Assembly (NCBI RefSeq): GCF_000721235.1
Contig: NZ_JOFH01000010.1
Location: forward strand, 1-64,000
DNA length: 64,000 bases
DNA from: Streptomyces olivaceus
Lineage (GTDB): Bacteria > Actinomycetota > Actinomycetes > Streptomycetales > Streptomycetaceae
Direction of reading: 5' to 3'
Part shown: piece by piece, positions 58,701 through 64,000 of the stretch
How positions within the stretch are numbered: position 1 is the stretch's first letter
Layout of the letters: every line of letters starts with the position of its first letter
Translations under genes and position numbers: made by a program
Notes under the pieces: generated by a model
Told to the model about the DNA's origin: nothing
Databases searched by the model: none
What the model saw: the letters and a program-made list of their open reading frames with translations, nothing else

Positions 58701-60775
58701 TGCCGCTGTACGAGACGGCGGGCACCCTGCGCCACGAACCGGCCGCCCGCGCCGCCGCCCAGCTCTTCTGGTCCCACGGCACCACCGACGAGCACCGCAG
58801 GACCTGGACCCGGCGCGCGGTGTCCCTGGCCCGGGCCCGCGACACGTTCGGCCTCACCGGTGCGATCGAGGACCTGGAACGGGAACTGGCGGAGGAGATC
58901 GCCGCGTGGACCGCCCCGCTCGACGCGGAGCGGGCGGGCGCGGCGGCCGGGTACCTCTTCCACGAACTGACCAGCGGCCCCGAGGGCTTCGTCCTCGGCG
59001 CGGACACCCGCACCCTCCTGGACAAGTTCCGCCGCACGGCGGGCGGCCCGGCCTACGCCGAGGACCTGGCCGCACTCACGGAACCGGCCGCGCTCACCGG
59101 CCCGGCTGCGCTCACGGAACCGGCCGGGCCCACCGACCCGGCCGGGCCCACCGAATCAGCTGGGCCCGCCGGACCGGGCACCGGGGGCCGGTCCGCCGGG
59201 TCCGGTGCCCTGGCCGCCCGTCGCCAACTCGTCGAGGCGTGGCTCTCGTCGTACGCGTCCGCCACCGGCACCGACCTCGCCCCCGGCGACCTGGCCGAGG
59301 CGGTGGCCGCCGAGCTCTGCCCCGGGCTGCCCCGCTACGACGGCGGCGCCCCGCCGGCGGCCACGGCCGAGGGCCTCCTCGGCGCCCACCCGCGCATCAC
59401 CGGCGGCCGCCTCGACCTGCGCCTGGACGACTTCCTCACCCGCACCGCGCGCTTCGCCGCGCACGAGGTCCCCGCGTTCCGCGCCTACCAGCGCCGCCGC
59501 ACCGCCCTGGTGGGCGCCGAACGCGAGCGGCTGCGCCTGGACGACCACCGCCCGCGCGTCATGTCCGCCTTCGTCCGCAACCGGCTCGTCGACGAGGTCT
59601 ACCTGCCGCTCATCGGCGACAGCCTGGCCAAGCAGCTCGGCACCACCGGCGCGGACAAGCGCACCGACACCGGCGGCCTCCTGCTGCTCCTCTCCCCGCC
59701 CGGCTACGGCAAGACGACCCTGGTCGAGTACGTCGCCGACCGCCTCGGCCTGATGCTGGTGCGGATCAGCGGCCCCGCGCTCGGCCACACCGTCACCTCG
59801 CTCGACCCGGCCGACGCCCCGAACGCCACCGCCCGCCAGGAGATCGAGAAGGTCAACTTCGCGCTGGCGTCCGCGAACAACACGCTCCTCTACCTGGACG
59901 ACATCCAGCACACGTCCCCCGAACTCCTCCAGAAGTTCATCCCGCTGTGCGACGCCACCCGCCGCGTCGACGGCGTGTGGCAGGGCCGCCCGCGCACCTA
60001 CGACCTGCGCGGCAAGCGCTTCGCCGTCTGCATGGCCGGCAACCCCTACACCGAGTCCGGCGCCCGCTTCCACGTCCCCGACATGCTCGCCAACCGGGCC
60101 GACGTCTGGAACCTGGGAGACGTACTGACCGGCAAGGAGGACGCCTTCGAGCTGAGCTTCCTGGAGAACGCGCTCACCGCGAACCCGGTCCTCGCCCCGC
60201 TCGCCGGCCGCGACCGCGCCGACCTGGAACTGCTCGTCCGCCTCGCCGGCGGCGACCCGACCGCCCACGCCGACCGCCTCGTCCACGCCCTCCCGCCCGC
60301 CGAGCTGGAGCGCGTCCTCGCCGTCCTGCGCCACCTCCTCGCCGCCCGCGGGACGGTGCTGGCCGTCAACGCCGCGTACATCGCCTCCGCGGCCCGGTCG
60401 GACGCGACGCGCACGGAGCCGGCGTTCCGGCTGCAGGGCTCGTACCGGAACATGAACAAGATCGCCCAGCGGCTGCGCCCGGTCATGAACGACGCCGAGC
60501 GCGCCGCCGTCCTCGACGACCACTACACCGCCGAGGCCCACTCCCTCGCCCAGGGCGCCGAGGCCAACCTCCTCAAGCTCGCCGAGCTGCGCGGCACGCT
60601 CACCCCGGAGCAGGCCGACCGCTGGGCCGAGGTGCGGGCCGCCCACGTCCGCGCCCGCACCCTGGGCGGCCCCGACGACGACCCCCTCGCGCGCGCCGTC
60701 GCCGCCCTGGGCCTCCTCGCGGACCGCGTCGCCGCCGTCGAGTCGGCCATCACCCGGGCCCACCGGCGCGGGTGA
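55709..60775 (+). CDS. Giant DUF3686/AAA ATPase (DNA-repair ATPase family)
   Basis: The 1688-residue protein has a disordered N-terminus (1-35) and a DUF3686 region through about residue 500. Long Ala/Arg/Glu-rich helices fill the middle (about 500-860). A low-complexity hinge of LTEPA/GPTDPA units lies near 1125-1155, and a C-terminal AAA domain follows. Walker A is SPPGYGKTTL (about 1329-1338) and Walker B is LLYLDDIQ (about 1393-1400), with CMAGNPYTESGARF downstream. The family is annotated as ATPase involved in DNA repair, but I know of no firm evidence. Co-occurrence with the flotillin upstream favours a membrane-stress or remodelling role. The ATG 55709 follows GAAGGGA. Confidence 0.92.
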   Translation: MATAPETDTTRRPGTPDEPGPRPAADTAGPRPADTADAGAYEVLRDRLAAQAAELTRRAELLNARRVEEFGSARLELAGTERLRTGRPGVPRDIAAVGEGVLLLGSAGRPGAGIPAAVADVFTLYDRDLNPLPEPAVPGLLDDPAFVREFADLHRYYRGARLLRLRVVDGRLLAVFRTGDKADDIRVLRWNLAADGPAAFLDARGERDDVFPPAHDFTWTPTAREDHVQGRHPHIAVPGGFYVGAVGGALTVKSDNDTETDRGVFTEPVDEPLQALADADVAHARVGPLVLLRVRPYKEDTDRYLVCNTLTGSVVRLDGIGTACRRLPDDQGIVFPGGYCLATGVHKTYELDADGLEFEREVRSPNGEDVLYAFHARGRSRGLLLSYNTIRKEVANPLPCRGWALAEDGTFTVLRADGDEPAQVHPVQLWNSPYVSDTYAAAAPAGSGPLARVGNADLVRGISAALSVAGAVADGITTAEGYRALAADCVRAADGHHWLGEDELGDLAGALAAVRDTAGQVLAEFETVRELTRRAAEARDEAAERIAAVVRRLRGEAPKEAAAWVRGLTELRHAHGHLLSVGELRYADGPAVAALAEEAEASLADLGRRAVAFLAREDAFDAQRADVERLVADAEAVSTVAGAAPVAARLDELADGLRTVTDVVAELDMGDATVRTALLERVAAVLGGVNRARATLDARRRALLDHEGRAEFAAETALLGQAVTAALAAADTPERCDDQLARLLARLEDLESRFAEFDVFLGELADRRTEIYEALAARKQALSDARARRAEQLAASAARVLETVTRRCATLPDADAVSTYFASDPMVGKVRRTAGELRALGDTVRAEELDGRLKSARQEAARALRDRTDLYADDGRTLRLGTHRFAVNSQPLDLTLVPDGDDGIAFALTGTDYRTPVTDPDFAATRPYWNRSLPSESPEVYRAEHLAARLLRAHGAASLAAADDLPALVRDAAREAYDEGHERGVHDHDATAVLTALLPLYETAGTLRHEPAARAAAQLFWSHGTTDEHRRTWTRRAVSLARARDTFGLTGAIEDLERELAEEIAAWTAPLDAERAGAAAGYLFHELTSGPEGFVLGADTRTLLDKFRRTAGGPAYAEDLAALTEPAALTGPAALTEPAGPTDPAGPTESAGPAGPGTGGRSAGSGALAARRQLVEAWLSSYASATGTDLAPGDLAEAVAAELCPGLPRYDGGAPPAATAEGLLGAHPRITGGRLDLRLDDFLTRTARFAAHEVPAFRAYQRRRTALVGAERERLRLDDHRPRVMSAFVRNRLVDEVYLPLIGDSLAKQLGTTGADKRTDTGGLLLLLSPPGYGKTTLVEYVADRLGLMLVRISGPALGHTVTSLDPADAPNATARQEIEKVNFALASANNTLLYLDDIQHTSPELLQKFIPLCDATRRVDGVWQGRPRTYDLRGKRFAVCMAGNPYTESGARFHVPDMLANRADVWNLGDVLTGKEDAFELSFLENALTANPVLAPLAGRDRADLELLVRLAGGDPTAHADRLVHALPPAELERVLAVLRHLLAARGTVLAVNAAYIASAARSDATRTEPAFRLQGSYRNMNKIAQRLRPVMNDAERAAVLDDHYTAEAHSLAQGAEANLLKLAELRGTLTPEQADRWAEVRAAHVRARTLGGPDDDPLARAVAALGLLADRVAAVESAITRAHRRG

Positions 60776-60834
60776 CGCCCGGGCTTGGGACCGACACCTG
60801 ATCACCATCCGCCCCAACTACTGTTAGCGTGCAG

Positions 60835-60851
60835 TTGCGCATGATTGGCAA
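60835..60851 (+). promoter_or_regulatory. Nur (nickel) box upstream of the Fe-SOD gene
   Basis: TTGCGC-ATGAT-TGGCAA matches the Nur consensus TTGCAA-N5-TTGCAA at both outer TTGC/GCAA cores and in spacing. It lies 38 bases before the ATG. In S. coelicolor, nickel-bound Nur represses the iron superoxide dismutase gene at such a site. Confidence 0.8.
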
Positions 60852-60888
60852 TAACAACCTGGACGCTGAACGTCGGAGGATGTTGGAC

Positions 60889-61530
60889 ATGGCGGTGTAC
60901 TCGCTCCCGGAGCTCCCCTACGACTACTCGGAGCTCGAACCGGTCATCAACCCGCAGATCATCGAGCTGCACCACGACAAGCACCACGCGGCGTACGTCA
61001 AGGGCGCCAACGACACGCTGGAGCAGCTCGCCGAGGCGCGGGACAAGGAGCAGTGGGGCTCGATCAACGGCCTGGAGAAGAACCTGGCCTTCCACCTCTC
61101 CGGCCACATCCTGCACTCCATCTACTGGCACAACATGACCGGCGACGGCGGCGGCGAGCCCCTGGCCGCCGACGGCGTGGGCGACCTCGCCGACGCGATC
61201 GCCGAGTCCTTCGGCTCCTTCGCCGGCTTCAAGGCGCAGCTCACCAAGGCCGCCGCGACCACGCAGGGTTCGGGCTGGGGCGTCCTGGCGTACGAGCCGC
61301 TGAGCGGCCGGCTGATCGTCGAGCAGGTCTACGACCACCAGGGCAACGTCGGCCAGGGCGCCACCCCGATCCTGGTCTTCGACGCCTGGGAGCACGCCTT
61401 CTACCTGCAGTACAAGAACCAGAAGGTCGACTTCATCGACGCCATGTGGGCCGTCGTCAACTGGCAGGACGTGGCCAAGCGCTACGAGGCCGCCAAGTCC
61501 CGCGCGAACGTGCTGCTGCTGGCCCCGTGA
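60889..61530 (+). CDS. sodF: Iron superoxide dismutase
   Basis: The 213-residue enzyme dismutates superoxide. Metal ligands are visible in [12 protein letters not shown] (first His), [11 protein letters not shown] (second His) and [11 protein letters not shown] (Asp and His). Gly/Ala patterns and the usual 200-residue length support an Fe/Mn SOD, and I assign iron from context. The start is ATG 60889 with GGAGG 8 bases upstream; ATG 60880 overlaps that site. A Nur-type operator upstream predicts repression by nickel, when NiSOD takes over. Confidence 0.94.
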   Translation: MAVYSLPELPYDYSELEPVINPQIIELHHDKHHAAYVKGANDTLEQLAEARDKEQWGSINGLEKNLAFHLSGHILHSIYWHNMTGDGGGEPLAADGVGDLADAIAESFGSFAGFKAQLTKAAATTQGSGWGVLAYEPLSGRLIVEQVYDHQGNVGQGATPILVFDAWEHAFYLQYKNQKVDFIDAMWAVVNWQDVAKRYEAAKSRANVLLLAP

Positions 61531-61575
61531 CGCACGCGCTCCGTCCCGTCCTGTGATCGTCTCCCTCCCGGCGGC

Positions 61576-61606
61576 TTGACCCTGACACCGTGACAAGGTC
61601 TTCACT
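61576..61606 (+). promoter_or_regulatory. MerR-type promoter/operator before the HEAT-repeat gene
   Basis: TTGACC (-35, 61576-61581) is followed by a 19-bp spacer and TTCACT at 61601-61606. Inside the spacer lies an inverted repeat GACCCTG (61578-61584) and CAAGGTC (61594-61600). A 19-bp spacer spanned by a dyad is the hallmark of MerR-activated promoters, and a MerR gene lies downstream. Confidence 0.75.
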
Positions 61607-61627
61607 GCTCGTCAGGAGGTGGTCCTG

Positions 61628-62293
61628 ATGGCGATCACGGGACAGGACACGGCGGACACGCGGCACACCGCGCGAGCGCTGCGCGCGCTGGAGTACGACG
61701 ACCCGTCGGTCCGGCTCGCCGCGGCGCTGGCCGTCGGCACGGAACCGGACCCGCGCTACGTCGACCGGCTGATCGAGCGCTGCGCGACGGAACCGGAGTT
61801 CCACGTACGGGACATGCTGACCTGGGCCCTCACCCGCCACCCGGTGGACCTGACGCTGCCCCGGCTGCTCGGCGAACTCGGCTCGGAGCACGCCCAGGCC
61901 CGGAGCCAGGCACTGCACACCCTCTCCAAGACCGGCGACCCCCGGGCCTGGCCGGCGATCACGCGGGCCCACCTGTGCGACCCCGACGACGAGGTGGCGC
62001 GGGCCGCGTGGCGGACGGCGGTCGTCCTGGTGCCGGAGGGCGAGGAGCCCGCCCTGGCCGCGGTGCTGGCGACACAGCTGGGCCGCGGCGGACGGGACAC
62101 GCGGCTGAGCCTCAGCAGGGCACTGGTGGACCTCGGCGACGTGACGGCACCCGCCCTGCACGCCGCGGCGCGCGCCGCCGACCCGCGCGTACGCACCCAC
62201 GCGCTCGCCACCGACCGCCTGCGGCGCGACCCGGACGCGGGGTTCGAGGCGGCGGTCGAGGAGGCGAAGCGCGTCGTGGCGCTGGGGGACTGA
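61628..62293 (+). CDS. HEAT-repeat protein
   Basis: The 221-residue soluble protein consists of helical HEAT/armadillo-like repeats. Units such as DDPSVRLAAALAVGTEPDPR, RDMLTWALTRHPVDLTLPRL, QARSQALHTLSKTGDPRAWP and RSVTAPAL-type helices recur about every 32-35 residues. There is no catalytic motif. Related repeats form the C-terminal half of the MerR regulator encoded 46 bp downstream, and a MerR-type promoter precedes this gene. The pair may therefore interact or sense the same protein ligand. AGGAGG lies upstream of ATG 61628. Confidence 0.85.
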   Translation: MAITGQDTADTRHTARALRALEYDDPSVRLAAALAVGTEPDPRYVDRLIERCATEPEFHVRDMLTWALTRHPVDLTLPRLLGELGSEHAQARSQALHTLSKTGDPRAWPAITRAHLCDPDDEVARAAWRTAVVLVPEGEEPALAAVLATQLGRGGRDTRLSLSRALVDLGDVTAPALHAAARAADPRVRTHALATDRLRRDPDAGFEAAVEEAKRVVALGD

Positions 62294-62339
62294 GCACCCG
62301 GTGCACGATGGTGGCGGTGCCGGCGGGCGGAGGGACGCG

Positions 62340-63347
62340 ATGCTGATCGGTGAGGTGGCGCGGAGGTCCGGGATCAGCGCCCGCATGCTCCGGCACTACG
62401 AGTCCCTCGGCCTGGTGCGCCCCTCCTCCCGCACCGGCTCGGGCTACCGGGAGTACTCCGGGGCCGACATCCGGCGCATCTTCCACATCGAGAGCCTCCG
62501 CTCGCTGGGACTGTCCCTCAAGGAGACCGCCCGCGCCCTCGACGACCCCGCCTTCGCGCCCACGGTGCTGGTCGGCGACCTCATCGACCGCACCCGGGAG
62601 CGCATGGCCGCCGAGGAGAGGCTGCTGACCCGCCTGAGCCGCATCGACGCGGCGGGTCCGGCCGACTGGGAGGACGTCCTCCAGGCCGTGGCCCTCCTGC
62701 AGGCGCTGGCCTCGAAGAGCGCCGGCGCACGTCAGCGCGCCGCCCTCGCCGCCACCGGCGAGACCGCCCCGGTGCCGGCGGACGCCCTCGCCGAGGCGGC
62801 CCTGAACGAGGCGGACCCGAACGTCGCCGGCGCGCTGCGCTGGGCCCTGGCGAGATCGGACGACGACGTACCGCCCCTCCTGGCGCAGGGCCTGGACTCC
62901 CCCCTGCCCGCCGTACGTGAGCGCGCCGTCCGCACCCTCGCCGCACTGCCCGGCGACCGGGCCACCCCGCACCTGCGGGACGCCCTGGCCCACCCCGACG
63001 AGGCGGTCCGCGGCTGCGCGGCCCTGGCGCTGGGCGCCCGCGGCCACACCGAGGCGGTCCCGGAGCTCGTCGGCATGATCGTGGCGGGCCGCAACGACAC
63101 CGACGCGGCCGACGCGCTGAGTGTCCTCTGCGACGCCCCCGGGACGGCGGACGAGATCACGGACGCCCTGGTCACCCACCTCACCGCCGACGCCACCCGC
63201 CCCCCGGCCCGCGGCCGCCTGACCCAGGCCCTGGGCGACATCCCCGGCCCGCGCGCGGCACGGGCCCTGGCGTCCCTCACCGAGGACGGCGACCCCGCCG
63301 TCGCCCTGACGGCGACCTACCTGCTGCGGCTGCGCGGTACGGAGTGA
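62340..63347 (+). CDS. MerR-family regulator with C-terminal HEAT repeats
   Basis: The 335-residue protein has an N-terminal MerR winged helix (residues 1-70; LIGEVARRSGISARMLRHYE; YREYSGADIRRIFHIESLRS) and a dimerisation helix (about 80-115). About 210 residues of HEAT repeats follow (LPAVRERAVRTLAALPGDRA; HPDEAVRGCAALALGARGHT) in place of a small-molecule pocket. It probably activates the 19-bp-spacer promoter at 61576. GGAGGG precedes ATG 62340. Confidence 0.9.
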   Translation: MLIGEVARRSGISARMLRHYESLGLVRPSSRTGSGYREYSGADIRRIFHIESLRSLGLSLKETARALDDPAFAPTVLVGDLIDRTRERMAAEERLLTRLSRIDAAGPADWEDVLQAVALLQALASKSAGARQRAALAATGETAPVPADALAEAALNEADPNVAGALRWALARSDDDVPPLLAQGLDSPLPAVRERAVRTLAALPGDRATPHLRDALAHPDEAVRGCAALALGARGHTEAVPELVGMIVAGRNDTDAADALSVLCDAPGTADEITDALVTHLTADATRPPARGRLTQALGDIPGPRAARALASLTEDGDPAVALTATYLLRLRGTE

Positions 63348-63354
63348 GGACGGC

Positions 63355-63507
63355 ATGACACCGACGACCGGAGCGGTCTACCTGCCGGACTCGGGCAGCC
63401 TCCCCCCGTGGGCGGGGATCGCCGTCGGCGCGGTGGTGCTGCCGCTGCTGGCTTTCCGCCTGCACCGCCTGTACCGCCGGTGGCGCGCCCACCGGCGCCG
63501 GCGCTGA
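63355..63507 (+). CDS. Small single-helix membrane protein of 50 residues
   Basis: An ATG at 63355, 8 bases after the MerR stop with GTGAGGACGGC upstream, opens a 50-codon frame. A short polar N-terminus is followed by one membrane helix (WAGIAVGAVVLPLLAFRLHR) and an Arg-rich tail (LYRRWRAHRRRR). The hydrophobic-then-basic layout and operon position support a real small membrane protein of unknown role. Confidence 0.7.
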   Translation: MTPTTGAVYLPDSGSLPPWAGIAVGAVVLPLLAFRLHRLYRRWRAHRRRR

Positions 63508-63579
63508 GCGCGGAGGAGCTGACCGCGCCGGCGCTGACCGCGGAGGCGCTGCTGACCGCGGAGGCGCCGACCGAGGAGG

Positions 63580-64000
63580 TCAGGCGCCGGCCCCGCCGTC
63601 TACCGGCAGGATCGCGCCGGTCACGTACGAGGCGCGGTCGCTGAGCAGCCAGGCGGCGGCCTCGGCGACCTCCCGCGGCGCGGCCATCCGGCCCAGCGGG
63701 ACGCTCGCGGTGATCCCCTCGACGATGCCGGGAGTCGCCGCCTCCCACTCGTCGATCATCCGGGTCGCGGTGCCGCCGGGGGCGATGCCGTTCACGCGGA
63801 CGCCGGCGGGGCCCAGGTCGACGGCGGCGGTCTCGGTGAGGCTGTTGAGCGCCCGCTTCATGGCGCCGTAGGCGGGCAGGGCGGGGTTGGCGCGGCGGCT
63901 GCCGATGCTGGAGGTGTTGACGATCGCCCCGCCGCCGCCCCGCCGCATGAGCGCGACCTCGGCGTTCATGGCGGTCCAGTGGGCGCGGAAGTTCACGGTG
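63580..64000 (-). CDS. Short-chain dehydrogenase/reductase, C-terminal part (cut by window edge)
   Basis: The visible 140 residues are the C-terminal part of a classical SDR: the AIVNTSSIGSRR strand with the catalytic Ser, YGAMK with the catalytic Tyr and Lys, and VRVNGIAPGGTATRM. The C-terminus is typical (YVTGAILPVDGGAGA). The reading frame is open at the right edge, so the Rossmann TGxxxGIG half lies outside the window. The cofactor and substrate are unknown. Confidence 0.9.
   Translation of the reverse strand, partial: TVNFRAHWTAMNAEVALMRRGGGGAIVNTSSIGSRRANPALPAYGAMKRALNSLTETAAVDLGPAGVRVNGIAPGGTATRMIDEWEAATPGIVEGITASVPLGRMAAPREVAEAAAWLLSDRASYVTGAILPVDGGAGA

Noticed and set aside
55121..58963. 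1280-codon open frame antisense to flotillin and the AAA gene
   Set aside because: High-GC antisense frames are routinely open. It shows no domain and would require antisense coding through two well-supported genes.

Overview
The window is very GC-rich, with strong G/C preference at third codon positions, GTG and TTG starts and many ATGA or ATTGA start/stop overlaps. It also carries bldN/rsbN, a rex-hemA-hemC-hemD operon, WhiJ-like gene sets and SARP, DUF397, DUF3558 and DUF4232 proteins. Together these indicate a Streptomyces chromosome. From memory, the gene order around bldN, rex and hemACD resembles the S. coelicolor SCO33xx neighbourhood; I could not check this.

Layout. 1-7.3 kb: the 3' end of a 5S rRNA, then a HAD phosphatase, an MFS transporter, AcuC deacetylase, a small excisionase-type HTH protein, the 32-residue ribosomal protein bS22, an NAD-dependent epimerase and a PlsC-like acyltransferase. 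7.3-9.9 kb: the developmental pair rsbN (anti-sigma) and bldN (ECF sigma), with a BldN-type promoter in front of rsbN. 9.9-16.9 kb: a HAD phosphatase, a glutaredoxin-like protein and the translationally coupled rex-hemA-hemC-hemD operon, with a Rex operator upstream and a terminator after hemD. 17-25 kb: an accessory block lying between hemD and hemB. It holds a WhiJ-type regulatory trio, a beta-lactamase-like serine hydrolase, a coupled aldehyde dehydrogenase/EF-hand pair, a DUF4232 protein, and a TetR/oxidoreductase divergon with a clear operator. 25-32 kb: hemB, a second DUF4232 lipoprotein, three membrane-anchored XRE regulators with different outer domains, an aminotransferase and a small secreted I36-type protein.

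32-43.9 kb: argS and class I lysS (divergent), a DUF2637 membrane protein, two DUF3558 lipoproteins, and an rtcB gene cut off after 57 codons where an antisense LAGLIDADG homing endonuclease gene lies. Then come an SDR, a YnfA protein and an LLM monooxygenase/FMN reductase pair. 44-46.2 kb: an MprA/MprB-like two-component system. 46.3-52.2 kb: the most interesting region. It has a SARP regulator fused to a ThsA-type macro domain, a two-TM protein with the same macro domain, a TIR-domain protein of the CAP12/Pycsar type, a membrane protein translationally coupled to it, and a third membrane protein at the head of that operon. The TIR protein and its partner share a 24-residue Asn/Gly-rich motif, at the N-terminus of one and near the C-terminus of the other. 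That is the arrangement expected of amyloid-type signalling pairs. TM-macro plus TIR also recalls type II Thoeris. I propose an undescribed, probably NAD-linked immune or stress system.

52.4-64 kb: a His-rich DUF4396 protein behind a CsoR-like copper operator, a flotillin with a giant DUF3686/AAA ATPase, Fe superoxide dismutase with a Nur-type nickel box, a HEAT-repeat protein with a MerR/HEAT regulator and a MerR-type promoter, and an SDR cut by the window edge. I saw no tRNA genes, CRISPR arrays or insertion sequences.
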